Assembly (NCBI GenBank): GCA_016617785.1
Contig: JADILM010000008.1
Location: 124,001 to 188,000 of the forward strand
Source of the DNA: Sporobolomyces roseus
Lineage: Eukaryota; Basidiomycota; Microbotryomycetes; Sporidiobolales; Sporidiobolaceae
DNA: 64,000 bases
Reading direction: 5' to 3'
Positions 53,408 through 64,000 of the stretch are shown here, piece by piece (position 1 is the first letter of the stretch; each line of letters opens with the position of its first letter). Below the pieces are notes generated by a model that was given only the letters and a program-made list of their open reading frames with translations, did no database searches and had not been told where the DNA came from. The position numbers and the translations under genes are program-made.

Positions 53408-53938
53408 CGACGATGTTGTAGCAAAGCTGGCAATCTTCGTGTAATCGAGGGAATTCTTCAAGAAACTTTGCGGAGGGTCGTCTGAATTTGACGTCACGGC
53501 TCATCGGTTTCCTGTGGAGAGAATGTCGACGCACCTCCTGGTGAGATGTTAGATCCGTAGAACATATATCGAGACCAGAGCGACGGAACTTGAAGCGAGA
53601 ACTTGAAAAGAAGCGAAGCGATGAAAGAAACGAAGCGAGCGAGCGAGCTGACAAGAGCTGTAGCTTAGCCCATCTCGTGCATTACTCGGAAGCTTTGCTC
53701 GAGCGCTTCCCAGAAGCAAAGTGAATGGTAACAAGTCAAGAAGAAAGTCGAAAAATGTTTTTGGCTTCATCCAACAACTCGACCTCAAACGATACAGCAG
53801 GAACAGCTCAAACAGATCAGAAGAAGGTACAAGGACACTGCTGAGGTGGATCAGGCGGCATCATGGCGAGTTCACCTTTCTCTGTTGCTTGATCTCCAAA
53901 GTCCAATCCGAGGTAGCTAACCCTTGCGAACGCTGTAG
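53408..53938. other. intergenic gap
   Basis: About 530 bp. Contains GAAGCGAAGC / GAACTTGAAGCGAGAACTTG direct repeats at 53585-53615 and GCGAGCGAGCGAG near 53636-53650. Several short open frames, none with coding character. No RNA gene recognised. Ends right at the start of the PPR-like gene. Confidence 0.4.
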
Positions 53939-56725
53939 ATGAATCCATCAGGGTTACTCAGAGCTTCCAGAGCTCGTATGAGAGCTCCCCTGCCCCGTAA
54001 ACCTCCCTCGTCGACGACAAGTTACGCTACTCTGGCTTCTTCCCGATCACCTTCCCTCGCACTCTCCTCTCGCTCGACCATGAAGCCTTCCCTATTCCTT
54101 CTACACGTCAGCTCTCTCAGTATTGCCTCATGCTTCATTCCCCTCATCGGCGCTCGACAAGCTTCGACTCGGAGAAACGATCTCAAGGAGGAAGAACCGA
54201 CAGATCTCGAACCGTTTCGACCAGAATACCCCATTCAACAGCCTTATCCCACACAGAAGCAACTGTTGAAACTCTCCTCTCAGCTGCGCAAGCAAATTCG
54301 GGCGGCTCCACTCGATGCGGCGTTCACCCTTCGACAACTTCACCTCGTCAATGAACTCCCTCGACTTCATCTGCCCGATTCCCCTTCTACCGATCTCACG
54401 AATCTCCTTCCAGAACGATGGATCTGGCGTCTCCCCGCGACAGCAGCACTGCATTCAATCTTCCGACTCTTACGAGATCCGATAGCCGCCAAAGATTCGA
54501 GAATAGCAGATTCTCTCCTCCCTATCGCCCTGATCATTGCTCGACACGCTCTCGAATTTGACACCGTCATGTGGGCAACAATACTGAAAGCTCAAGGACA
54601 GAGTTCAGCTTTAGATTGGGAAAGGTTACTGTTGCGAGCGAGAGGTCAAGCGGGAGGGGAGGGATTGGCAGAGGAGACGGCGATCATGACGAGGCTGGAT
54701 ACGTCAGAGAGGGAGAAACGGATAGAACAGGAGGAAGGAGGCACGGTAGAAGGAAATAAGAAGCACGATGCGTTAGTGAGGCGGTTATGGGGAGAAGGAT
54801 TCGCAGAAAAGATGGAAAAGTCCAACAAGCCAGCACCATTATCGGCGCGGTTGCGCAGTCGGTCACAGCAAAAGTTGGGCCCCGATGAACTCGACACCTC
54901 GATTCGACCACTTCCCGATCACCTTCGTTCCTTCTCCTCGATTCCAGCTCGAACTCTCGACAGTCTCGTTATCTTCCTCACTCAGCAACCTCATCTTGAC
55001 CTCGAAACTACCTCGACAACACTCTCCATCTCCCTCAGCCTCTCTAGTCTTCGCGTTCCTCGATCTCGGCGTGCACTCTACCACTCTTTCGACTCGTCCC
55101 TCAAGCATGATCGAGTTGATCTTGCTGCCCGCTTCTTCGTCGATTACCTCGATCAAGCACAGCGGACTGGTGAAGGTGCCGAACAAGCTTCGAGGATGCT
55201 CCACCAACGACTTTCGCCGATACTGCGTCCGAACGATCGAGCATTCGAAACTACACCGACTCGAGAGACACTTTCGGCAGTCGCGACACTCGCTCGAGCA
55301 CTCGATGAACAATGGACTCGAGTGACAGCACCTTCCTTTGGCAAGAATCGCTCGAGACCCTCTCCTCCCGTCGCTCTCTCGGATCTCCTTCGCCTACTCA
55401 CGTCTTTCCCCGTCGCTCCTTACACTCAAGACATCGAGTCGGGAACGGAAGCGGCTCGATTGGCACGACAACACGCTCGAGTGTACAAGATGGTCAAGCA
55501 CGTTCTGAGACGGATCCTCGAAACGCTCGTCGAACGAACCATTCATCTCGGTTCAGTCAAATCGATCCTCGGCCAATCATGGAGCATTCGGCGTTCAGCC
55601 TCGCGTCGACTACCACTCGGAGTCCTCGACTACAACACCCTCATCTCCTATTCCCTCACGAAACTGCAATCTGCTGAACTCGCCCTTCTCGTACTCGAAC
55701 GAATGACACGACAAGGCATCGCACCGACTGCATCAACTCACAATATCCTCTTCACCGTGATCGCAGGCGACTCACCCTCCTACACTCGAACTCTCGATCA
55801 AACAACGCATAAAGATTCTCGAACCATCCCGACTCTCCTCAACCACATGGCGAAAACTTCTAGCTTCGACGAGCTGGAAGCGATCGTCTTCCGAATCTTA
55901 CCTGAACTCGATCATCGTTCTCAAGCTCCATCACTACTTCCTCCGACCCCTCTCACTCCCAGTCCTCCTCCAATCGAAGGTCGAAATCCTTATCTCTATA
56001 CAACTCTCCTCCACGCTCTCGCCTGTGCCGGAAGGGTTGGATTGGCTGAAAGGGTCTTTAGAAATGGTCGATGGGCAGCAGAATTATCTCGAGCGGCTGC
56101 AGCAGAGACGGTAGTCGAGGGACAACTCGAGGGATCCACATCGGACAAGGGGAAAGGATGGGTCCTACCTCCTCAAGCGTTCACTATCATGCTACAGATG
56201 TATGCAGTCGAGATCAAACGAGGACGACGACTCGAACGACAACTCGACCCTTCTTCCCGCCATTCTCTCCTCCCTTCCTCTCGGTCACCTGCCCCTCGCA
56301 ATACCCACGTTCGCGGCTGGGGTCGCCACGCACTTCGCGTCTTCCTCCTCCGCGCAGCTCAAGCCAATTCTCCCCCTTCTTCCGATCTCACCACTTCGAC
56401 CCTGAACTCAACACGACGATCCCGATTCTCTCGACTCCCAGCATTCCTTCGAGCTGATGCAGCACCGATTGTTGCTCTGTATGAACTGGAAGGTGGATCG
56501 AAGGATGAGGAATTGAAGAGTCTCGAGACTGCTATGAAGGATCCGAGGACGAGGGAAAGTTTAGAGATCTTGTTTCCAGAGAGTCAGGAGGGAGAGGACG
56601 ACGAGGGATTGAAGAATTGGAGGAGGCAACAGAGGAAAGATGTCAAGGATGAGAGGAGGAGCGTGAGGTCGGCCAAAGATAGACGAGTCGTGAGGGAGAG
56701 GAGGAAACAGATTCAGAGGGGTTAG
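53939..56725 (+). CDS. large mitochondrial PPR-like protein (intronless)
   Basis: A single uninterrupted 928-codon frame, unusual among these intron-rich neighbours. The start MNPSGLLRASRARMRAPLPR is strongly basic and Ser/Arg-rich, a mitochondrial presequence. Helical repeats in the C-terminal half match the PPR pattern: LDYNTLISYSLTKLQSAELA, LLVLERMTRQGIAPTASTHN, ILFTVIAGD, and YTTLLHALACAGRVGLAERV, FRNGRW, QAFTIMLQMYAVEIKRGRRL. The C-terminal tail is highly charged (KDERRSVRSAKDRRVVRERR). Probably binds mitochondrial RNA for processing or translation (family knowledge); target unknown. The ATG follows an in-frame stop directly upstream. Confidence 0.82.
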   Translation: MNPSGLLRASRARMRAPLPRKPPSSTTSYATLASSRSPSLALSSRSTMKPSLFLLHVSSLSIASCFIPLIGARQASTRRNDLKEEEPTDLEPFRPEYPIQQPYPTQKQLLKLSSQLRKQIRAAPLDAAFTLRQLHLVNELPRLHLPDSPSTDLTNLLPERWIWRLPATAALHSIFRLLRDPIAAKDSRIADSLLPIALIIARHALEFDTVMWATILKAQGQSSALDWERLLLRARGQAGGEGLAEETAIMTRLDTSEREKRIEQEEGGTVEGNKKHDALVRRLWGEGFAEKMEKSNKPAPLSARLRSRSQQKLGPDELDTSIRPLPDHLRSFSSIPARTLDSLVIFLTQQPHLDLETTSTTLSISLSLSSLRVPRSRRALYHSFDSSLKHDRVDLAARFFVDYLDQAQRTGEGAEQASRMLHQRLSPILRPNDRAFETTPTRETLSAVATLARALDEQWTRVTAPSFGKNRSRPSPPVALSDLLRLLTSFPVAPYTQDIESGTEAARLARQHARVYKMVKHVLRRILETLVERTIHLGSVKSILGQSWSIRRSASRRLPLGVLDYNTLISYSLTKLQSAELALLVLERMTRQGIAPTASTHNILFTVIAGDSPSYTRTLDQTTHKDSRTIPTLLNHMAKTSSFDELEAIVFRILPELDHRSQAPSLLPPTPLTPSPPPIEGRNPYLYTTLLHALACAGRVGLAERVFRNGRWAAELSRAAAAETVVEGQLEGSTSDKGKGWVLPPQAFTIMLQMYAVEIKRGRRLERQLDPSSRHSLLPSSRSPAPRNTHVRGWGRHALRVFLLRAAQANSPPSSDLTTSTLNSTRRSRFSRLPAFLRADAAPIVALYELEGGSKDEELKSLETAMKDPRTRESLEILFPESQEGEDDEGLKNWRRQQRKDVKDERRSVRSAKDRRVVRERRKQIQRG

Positions 56726-56978
56726 TTTCGTTGTCATTGTCTAGATTGATCCTTGCTTGTTGCCATATTACATCGTATCTCTCTCGTCCTCAATGCTCGA
56801 AACCCTGATAGCGCTGTGTGAGGATAGCGAACGAATACATATTGCTAGGAAAGGCGACCTGCGCTGAAAAGTACAGGAGCTACAAGAGGGAACGGCTGGT
56901 ACTGAAACTAACGACGAGAATTGGAGAGGGAGAAGAGGTACAAGGATGAGGTAGTGGAGGAAAGAGTAGGATTTCGAA

Positions 56979-59250
56979 TTAGGTGTTTGCTCCAGCAGCT
57001 GTCGGAGTCGTCTCCTTCTCTTCCCTCCGTCGATCTTGTTCCGTCTCGTCTGTCGAATCTCCCCCCGGTGACTTGACAGGTGTCGATTCGAGACTACTTC
57101 CCGTCGCTTTCGTTGTTTCCTCTTTGTCTCCTCCATCAACGAGTTCACCTTCCCCAGCTCCCTCTTCGAAATCTAATCGATGTAAGTAATTCTCAGGTAC
57201 TAAGCCAACCTCTTCAGTCAACACTCCATCCACTATTCGACCCGCTTGAACCTGTGAAGAAGAAGTGTATGCTTGAATCACTTTCTTGATCGAGAGATTC
57301 AAAGCGATTCTGTCAACTCACCCATCCCGCGCATTGCCTCTCGAAAACGCTAACCCACTCCCCAACGCTCAACTTCATCTCCGTTTCCAATTCCGGCACG
57401 AATTCATAAACGGCCTGATAAACTCCCGGTACGAATTCTCCCAATCCCAGCTCTTCCTCGATTTCCTCCTCGTGTTGACCGTTCGAATAGTAGGAATGTC
57501 GATCGAAATCGGAATCGTGGAAAGTATAGCCTGAGGGTCCGTCCCCCACTGAAGAAGAAGCGGGAGATGAAGCAGGAAAATCAGTTGAATGTGAAGTTAC
57601 GAATCCCCATGAGACTGTGAATGATTAACCTCTCTGAGTCAGCTCACGATTGCGTGAAGCACTCAGCAAGAGATCTATGTGACTCACATGAACCATTCGC
57701 TTGATTCCCATCAATCGGCGAACCCAATCCCAAACCTTGTCTCCTCTCTTCCTCTTCTTCTTCCTCATCCCTCTCTCTCTGTCTACTAGTCCGATTACTC
57801 CCCTTCCGAAACTTGCCACTCTTGTCCGTTCCATCCGGATGAGGTAATCCCAAATGACGAGGATCTGCTGCTGGGTACGCCCAGTCCCGAATTGTGACGG
57901 GAACATCCCATGGATTGATCTCGTTTGCGAGGGAAGAAGTTGGGGGTCTGGGAGAAGTAGGAGTAGCGGAATTAGAGATTGATGGGGAAGGGGGAAGAGT
58001 GGGGACTTTGTGGGAGGAAGCTCGACGAGAGGGTCCGAGAGGTGAGGGAGGCATCTTCGAGTAGTGTCCGTCGAAGTACTCGCCATCTGCTAGTCGAGGC
58101 GAAGTGAGACTTGATCCGTTTGTAGAAGAGGAGACGGAGAGTCGTTTTGGATCGAGACGAGGGGAATGATGAGAATTTGTCGAAGGGGATCGAGTGCGAT
58201 ATTCGGATTGACGTCGAGACAGGGATGGTGGTCGAGATGGAGGTCGGGAAGATGGTCGAGGTGCCAAGGCGGGAGAAGTAGGTGTAGGTAAGGAAGAATC
58301 GGAATTTGTTTTTGTCGGAGTAGGATGGGAGAAAGAGAAAGCGGTATCGAGTTTTGGAGGTCGAGTTCGTTCTTTCGCTCGAGAGATCCGTTCATCTAGT
58401 TTCTCGACTAAGCTCGTATCACCTTCTGCTGCTGGAGGTGGTCTGAAGGTTGATGCAGGGGAAGGGTAGGCTGCTTCTGGATAGAGTTGATCGGCTTGGG
58501 AGGAGAGAGCTGAATCGAGGAAATCGGCGGGAATGGCATCGGAGGGTAAATGGGTGAAGTTGGATGTAGGTTGATCGGGAGTAGAATCGTTGAAAGATTG
58601 GGGTTTCGAAGGGGAAGTTGGAGTGAGTTCTGTTGGTTCCGCAACAATCTCGACCTCGTTTGGATTTGAAGGTAGAGGTGGACTTGTTCCAGGGATAGTA
58701 GCATCTGTAGATAGAGTAAGGTGGGATCAGTCAACTAGGACTCGTAAATCGGGTTTACGGTGACTGCGAAAGTGGAGGTTTCAAGGGTTGAATCAGGTCG
58801 ACGTGATTGTGCATCATGCTCTCCTGCACTGACTCCTGTGTCGCTCTATGTCTGTCTTGTGGCCTTGAAGCTGTCCTCTAGACGAAGTTGACGAGAGAAG
58901 GCTGGACGAGACGACATCGCTTTCTCGAGTAAACTCCATCCTGACCTATTCCAGGGCATTCCCTTGAAGCTGCTGTACCTCTGGTATCGCATTCTTCCCT
59001 CCGCTGTACCTTGAGAGAGTGAATAAGAGGTTGCCTTACCTTCCCCACTCAAGATTCCCCCTTTCCCTCCTTGTCCTTCCCCTGTTGATTCATTCGGTGG
59101 ATCTGGTAGTTCTTTATCGTGTAACTCAGTCATATCTGGTGGTGATTGACTTGAAGGTGGAGTAGGTAGAGGTTGTTGTTTTGAGATTGGTAAAGGTCGA
59201 CTAGGCGATAGTCCAGTAGATCCTCCTCCTTCACTCGCTCGTGGGGTCAT
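56979..59250 (-). CDS. SH3-domain protein, NBP2/Skb5-like
   Basis: ATG at 59250 (MTPRASEGGGSTGLSPSRPL). Long disordered Pro/Ser-rich region with SRPPSRPPSLSRRQSEYRTR-type repeats and a poly-Glu run (RDEEEEEEERRQGLGLG), then a C-terminal SH3 domain: YQAVYEFVPELETEMKLSVG, EWVSVFERQCAGWVQAGRIV, EEVGLVPENYLHRL. ALYDF is replaced by AVYEF and the second Trp is present. An acidic tail ends TPTAAGANT (TAG 56979-56981). Yeast Nbp2 and fission-yeast Skb5 bring phosphatase or PAK kinase to MAPK pathways; placement here rests on domain order. Introns near 57266-57324, 57550-57687 and 58705-58848. Confidence 0.7.
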
Positions 59251-60015
59251 ACGGGGGGTCACTAACGAGCTGAGTAGTTGAGTTGAGGTGTGCTGAGTTG
59301 AGTAGCAAGTCGTGCGTCGTCTGATCGATTCGAAAATTAATGAGACATCTCCATTCTCTTTTTCGCAACATTTCTTTGAGTTCAATAACCAGTACGAGAG
59401 AGTACAAAGTAGTGCAGGAAGACGCTCCACAGTTGAAGCAAAAGATATCTGAAGATGTTCGCTGCGGCTTCGAATTCTCCTCCTCCTTTCTCCCTCCTCT
59501 CTCTTTCCAACGACACGCAACCCAACTCGGAACCACGTTAAACTACCTCAGCTAGCTCTCTCTCGCCCCATATAGGGGAGCCGCTTTGTCTGGTTGAAGA
59601 CGTCCAGCCTCTTTTTCGATCCTTTCCGAATCCGGTCAACCTTTCCCGCTGCGTCCTGTTTCCTTCTCGGAAGGGCGGCTCACAAATACCTACTCAATCA
59701 ATGAATCTCTAGCTCTGGAACTCCCACTAACGAGAGAGGCCGGTCTCTTCCTTTCCCTCTCTTTTCTCTTTTCGCCCACCTACTCGCTCTCCAGCTCCTA
59801 CCGTCGTCGTTGTCGCTCTGCACTATTCAGTTGGCAGTAAGGTGGATCGATCGACCCCGGACAACAGCGAAACCAGCGACACTCGAAGAGCAAACCTCAC
59901 TTTCTTTTCTAGTTCCGGATCTTCCCTTTTCATCCCCTCCTCGACTTTTTACGCCCACTAGGCAAACAATACCACTCGTTCATTCATCACACTCTCTTCA
60001 CAACCGACAGAAACA
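59251..60015. promoter_or_regulatory. long divergent promoter, NBP2-like gene and glycosyltransferase
   Basis: About 765 bp between two start codons. Contains GTTGAGTTGAGGTGTGCTGA near 59277-59296, CT-rich stretches near 59740-59800 and 59900-59960, and a leader ending CACAACCGACAGAAACA just before the ATG at 60016. An open frame at 59810-60376 overlaps the true gene in another phase. No RNA gene seen. Confidence 0.45.
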
Positions 60016-63000
60016 ATGCCTTCACCGAAACAATACAAACGTCCAAAGAACCCTCCTCGTCCTTCTTCCCTCGCTCACTTCTCCAACGATTCAGCTTCTT
60101 CCTTCAGGACTGCACCTGCATCCCCTCTCAGTCCAGGACCCGATTCTCCATCCATCTCCACTTCCAATTCGACCCCTACGCTCTCTCAGCAATCTTCCCT
60201 CCGACCTTCGACCCCACCTCCTCAAGTTCCGACTTCCCCTCGTAGCTCTCCTACAGGTTCATCGAGATCTCGTACCTCGTTCCGCAAACCCGTCCCTACT
60301 TTCGACTCGAGCAAAGAAGCACCTTCGCCCAAAACAGTTTCTACTAGTCAACTACCAGGAGGGAAACCTAGATTGACCAACCCGAACCCTTTCGCAGCTG
60401 CGAATGCCTTGATCGCTAGTGTTGGAGAGGGTGCGAGTGGGAACGGAGGAGGAGTTAGACCCTCGTCGATCGACGTTACGAAATCGAATTCAGGTCAAGG
60501 ACGTCGAGCTGGTCCAGGATCACCAGATGAACTTTCGCCAACTTCCGAAGCACCCGCGAAGAAAAGCAAGTCACCTCTCCCCTCTCCTTCGCTCTTCACC
60601 GAGGAATTAGAAGAAGGAGAAGAAGATTTCGCACCTTTGAACTTCAACCGACGACCATCTCAATTCGACCCGATCGCTCCTTCTTTCCATCACCACTCTG
60701 GTGGACCCCTCGTACACTCATCAAACGGATCTCGTTCCTTACTCCCGATGTCAAACACCTCGAAAGCTGTTCCACCTCTTCCGTCCCCAACCCCTTCCTT
60801 CGAACGCTCCGGTCTTCACCACCGAAAATCCTCCTCAGGTCACGTTCGACAACCTTCCATCTCCCTCTCTTCTCCCTCCTCTCAGAACTCTCCTTCGCTA
60901 CTCCCTTCCCATGCTCAACATCCAGATTCGAGAAAGATTCTTCCCCTCCAACCTGCCGCGACTGGTACTGCATCGAGAACAAGGGCTCCATTGGATACGT
61001 TCGCAAGCGTCGAAATGCTACAGGGTCAGAGGGAGGCGATGGAGAAGACTAGAGGAACTGAAGTTTGGGGTCCTGGGGGATACGAGGGAAGAGCTAGCTC
61101 AGTCAATGAGAACTCTGGACTACCTGTACGTCACTCTCTCCTCTCTTCTGTTCCTTCGCGCTCTCATTGACTCGCGACGTTTGTAGGCGTACTCGCGTCG
61201 TCAAGATCCACTTTCGAACCTTCACGCAGCGAGAAATCCTGCTTTGGCTCAACAACACCCTTCGACTCTACCAGGAGGAGGAATCGGTCCTGCCATTCCT
61301 GCGATGGTACATGATTTGGATCCGGCTAGTATCGCAAGTCAATTGAGGGAACATGATTTGAGGAGAGGTAGCGAGGACGGAAGAGGAGAAGTGAGTTTCT
61401 TTCGCTTACCTCTTCGACACAGCAAGTACTTACAATTTGAACGAATGTAGTGGACTCGACGATTCTCCGAAACTTCTTCAGACGATCCTCATTCTCCTCA
61501 CACTGCGACCTTCGGAGGAATCACAGTCCCAACTTCGGATATCGGAGGCAACACTCTTAATCCTCAGTTCTCTTTCCCCGCTCGTCCCAACTCTTCTTCC
61601 TCATCGTTCCCTACCTATGCCTACGATTCCTCTACTCAAGATCGCAAGCAACTCTTGTCCTCCGCATTCGAAGACGACGATTCAACGATCAGTTCACTCA
61701 AGAAATCGAAAATGTTCAAACCCTTCGGCTCATCTACTCCTAACAAACAACAACAAGAGACGATCGCGAGTGTTTGGGCAACCGAGAATTTGGGTCCTAC
61801 TTCCCATCCCTTCTCACTCGCCCCTAGACCTTCCATCGTAGCTCTACCGGTCTATCCCCCTACTTCCTCAAACTCGTCGAGATCGATCGCGAGCAAGTCG
61901 AAGAAGATTGGAGCGAAAGCTGCCATCTTTACGGCGTTACTCAGCACGGCTGCGACGGCTGTCTACCTCTCTTTACGATACAAGCAACTCTTGGACGTAG
62001 AGAGGAAGATGCCCAACGTCTTTGTTGGAGGTTGGGCTTTCTTAGTCCTCGAGACAATCGTCGCTGTCATGATCGGTAAGCTTTTCTTTCTCACTTTTCG
62101 ACGAAAGAAGTACAAAACTGATCTGACTCCACGGGAAACAGCTACTCACACGGTCTTTACGGTCGTCACTTACAAGCCGAAAGGATCTGCGCCTAAATTG
62201 AGGTTGAGAGGAGATCAGAACCTCCCGAGTGTCGACGTTTTCATCGTTTCGTCCGGTCAAGCGGACCAAACTGTACGTCTTCCTTTCGATCCATCTACTC
62301 CTCCGGGACGGAATCGCTGACGGAGGTTCGATCGCAGGTCTTCGATTGCGCTGTCGCTGCTGCATCAATGGATTACCCTCCTCACCGTTTCCGAGTCATG
62401 GTTCTCGATCCTACCTGCTCCTCCTCCCTCTCGACCTCCCTCACGAAGCACGCCGCCTCTCAAGCTTGTCCTCATCTCTCCTACCACCGTCGAGAGCTCA
62501 ATCATCTCTCTCCTTCCTCCGCATCGATCAATTCGAAAGACGACAAGAGTAGCAAGAAGAAGTTCCTTCTCTCCCCTCCTCCTTCCTCGCCGAAAGAGAA
62601 GAATCAGAAGAACGATAGGTTCGATAACAAGGCGAATTCGATCAATTTCGGAATGATGGAAGCCAGCACGTTTGGAATGAAAGGACCAGCGGATTTCATC
62701 GCCGTTTTCGACGCTGATGTACGTTGAATGCTCCGTTTTTCGCCTCCTCCTCTCACTGACGATGTCTCTCTATTTCCCAGATGATCCCTGAGCGTAACTA
62801 CCTCCGAGCGGTTCTTCCCTCGATTTTGAGGGATGACAAGGTCGCGCTCGTCAAGACTCGACATGGGTTCATCAACCTCCCTCACAGGCTCAACCAACCT
62901 ACTGGAACTATGATGAACGCTGCCGAGACCGATGCGTACGTTTTCCTCTTCTCTCGTCTATCGTCGATCTCAACTCAAAGTTTTCTCCTCTCACAGCGAT

Positions 63001-64000
63001 ACTCGATCTGGTTTCCTCCTTCGTCGCAGCGCTCTTACCGCAATCGGAGGCTTCCCGACCGACTCTTGGATTCACGATGGACAAGCCGAAGCTCTCCTCC
63101 TTGGAAGAGGATACCGCACTGCTCAAGTCGAAGAAGTTCTCCAATGGGGAATGGCCAAACCTACTTATCTCGCTCAAGTCAATGCCATGAGTGTCAATCG
63201 ATTGGGACCCTTGAGGACTGCAGCGAGGTTGGGTTGGTTCTTGAGAGGTGAAAAGGTTAAATTGATGGTGAGCTCGCTTTTCTCCTTGCGAAATCGGGAC
63301 TTGAGCTGATCACGATTGCCGATGGTAGCCTTGGAGCGCTCGTATCAAAGCGATCGGAAGAGCTCTGCTTCCTATCTTCAGTCTTTTGGTCGTCGTTCTC
63401 GCCTACATTTATCCATTTATGTTCTCGTTCGGAGGCGTTAGTCTCAAAGTTTCGTTTCGATTTGATTGACTTGAGCTGATCCGATGGCGACTGTGCAGAT
63501 TCTCGTCTTAACACCCAACCTCAAGCAACTCAACCATCTTCTCCAAGCGACTCTGGTCATGCTCGTCCTCCAGCGAATTCACGAACTCGTTTGGACCTGG
63601 TCAACTTCTCTTCACTCTCCTCGTCGATGCTTCCAATCCTGGATCTTCTCTGCTCCTTACAACACATTCGCCATTCTCCGTTTGATCCTCCCTCGCAAAC
63701 TAGGAGGATACGCTCGAGGATCCGATCTCAACATCAACGAGACTATCGCTGTTCCCCAACGTCAAATCTGGTGGAAGAGGATGTTCTGGTTCGTGTGCGA
63801 TCCTCACGTCGGTACTATGTTTGCCTTCCTCGCTGCTCTCGGAGTCGCGATTTGGAGGATCGCGAGAGATTTCGAACGAGGAACCGTCGATTCTTCTCAA
63901 ACTGCTTGTACGTTTCCTCCACTGCTTCCCGTCGGCGGATCTCGAATCTAACCACTCTTTCACTACAGTGACCGTTCTCCTCACCGTCGCGTGGCCAAGT
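60016..64000 (+). CDS. family-2 glycosyltransferase, cellulose-synthase-like (3' end cut off)
   Basis: ATG at 60016 (MPSPKQYKRPKNPPRPSSLA). The first ~600 residues are disordered and Ser/Pro-rich. Then TM segments AAIFTALLSTAATAVYLSL and VGGWAFLVLETIVAVMIG, and a GT2 domain: VDVFIVSSGQADQTVFDCAV, AAASMDYPPHRFRVMVLD, the DxD-type FIAVFDADMIPERNYLRAVL, GFLLRRSALTAIGGFPTDSW, GRGYRTAQVEEVLQWGMAKP, and QVNAMSVNRLGPLRTAARLG, where classic synthases carry QxxRW. Further TM segments: RALPIFSLLVVVLAYIYPFM, LNHLLQATLVMLVLQRIHEL, DPHVGTMFAFLAALGVAIWR. A processive membrane-bound polysaccharide synthase is likely; the product is unknown. The divergent QVNAM..N in place of QxxRW is notable. Continues beyond the window. 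Confidence 0.85.

Noticed and set aside
53364..53654. Minus-strand open frame over the AIM6-like 3' end
   Set aside because: Overlaps a well-supported gene; composition typical of an antisense shadow.
1..64000. CRISPR arrays, operons, bacterial promoters, insertion sequences
   Set aside because: Spliced eukaryotic genes throughout; no spaced direct repeats, transposase or long terminal repeats seen.
1..64000. tRNA, rRNA or snRNA genes
   Set aside because: I looked for the GGTTCRA B-box and tRNA-like pairs in gaps longer than 200 bp and found none I trust; a covariance-model scan would be decisive.

Overview
This is eukaryotic, almost certainly fungal DNA, most likely from a basidiomycete yeast (a Pucciniomycotina-like genome is my guess). 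The support is: many short introns (about 50-100 nt) with GTRNGT donors, CTRAY-type branch points and YAG acceptors; short intergenic gaps; no operons; mitochondrial and nuclear housekeeping genes typical of fungi. About 27 protein-coding loci are supported, most of them spliced. Spans run from the chosen start codon to the stop; internal exon edges were read by eye and are approximate.

Layout. 0-10 kb: end of an unknown gene, then three minus-strand genes (A, B, C) coding for a NYN/PIN-like RNase domain followed by tandem OST-HTH/LOTUS-like winged-helix domains, with one BTB-domain gene (BTB1) between B and C. 10-22 kb: ordinary genes (four-TM membrane protein, RFC5 clamp-loader subunit, DUF1479 oxygenase, ECO1 cohesin acetyltransferase, REV7/MAD2L2 HORMA protein, FYR-domain chromatin protein). 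23-30 kb: a second NYN-LOTUS array on the plus strand (D, E, and degraded F). 30-42 kb: an orphan protein, BTB2, BTB3 and BTB4 (minus), mitochondrial ribosomal protein bL17m, an SLS1-like mitochondrial protein, and BTB5 (plus). 42-53 kb: HPP membrane protein, two paralogous genes of unknown function (X1 minus, X2 plus) flanking a branched-chain aminotransferase and an F-box protein, then a secreted AIM6-like phosphodiesterase. 54-64 kb: PPR-like mitochondrial protein, NBP2-like SH3 protein, and the 5' part of a family-2 glycosyltransferase.

Most interesting: six NYN-LOTUS genes (the domain pairing of the animal oocyte RNase MARF1) and five BTB genes lie interspersed, and the two unrelated families share promoter sequence. 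A block of about 200 bp upstream of NYN gene B is repeated upstream of BTB2, and about 60 bp of it upstream of BTB5. A TCCGCGG motif lies 80-160 nt before the start codon of seven of the eleven family genes. This suggests a co-regulated, locally expanding RNA-nuclease plus BTB-adaptor system. Gene A has lost several predicted catalytic acids and F has lost most of the nuclease domain. The X1/X2 pair shows the same pattern: inverted paralogues sharing a 26-bp promoter element with an internal 11-bp repeat.
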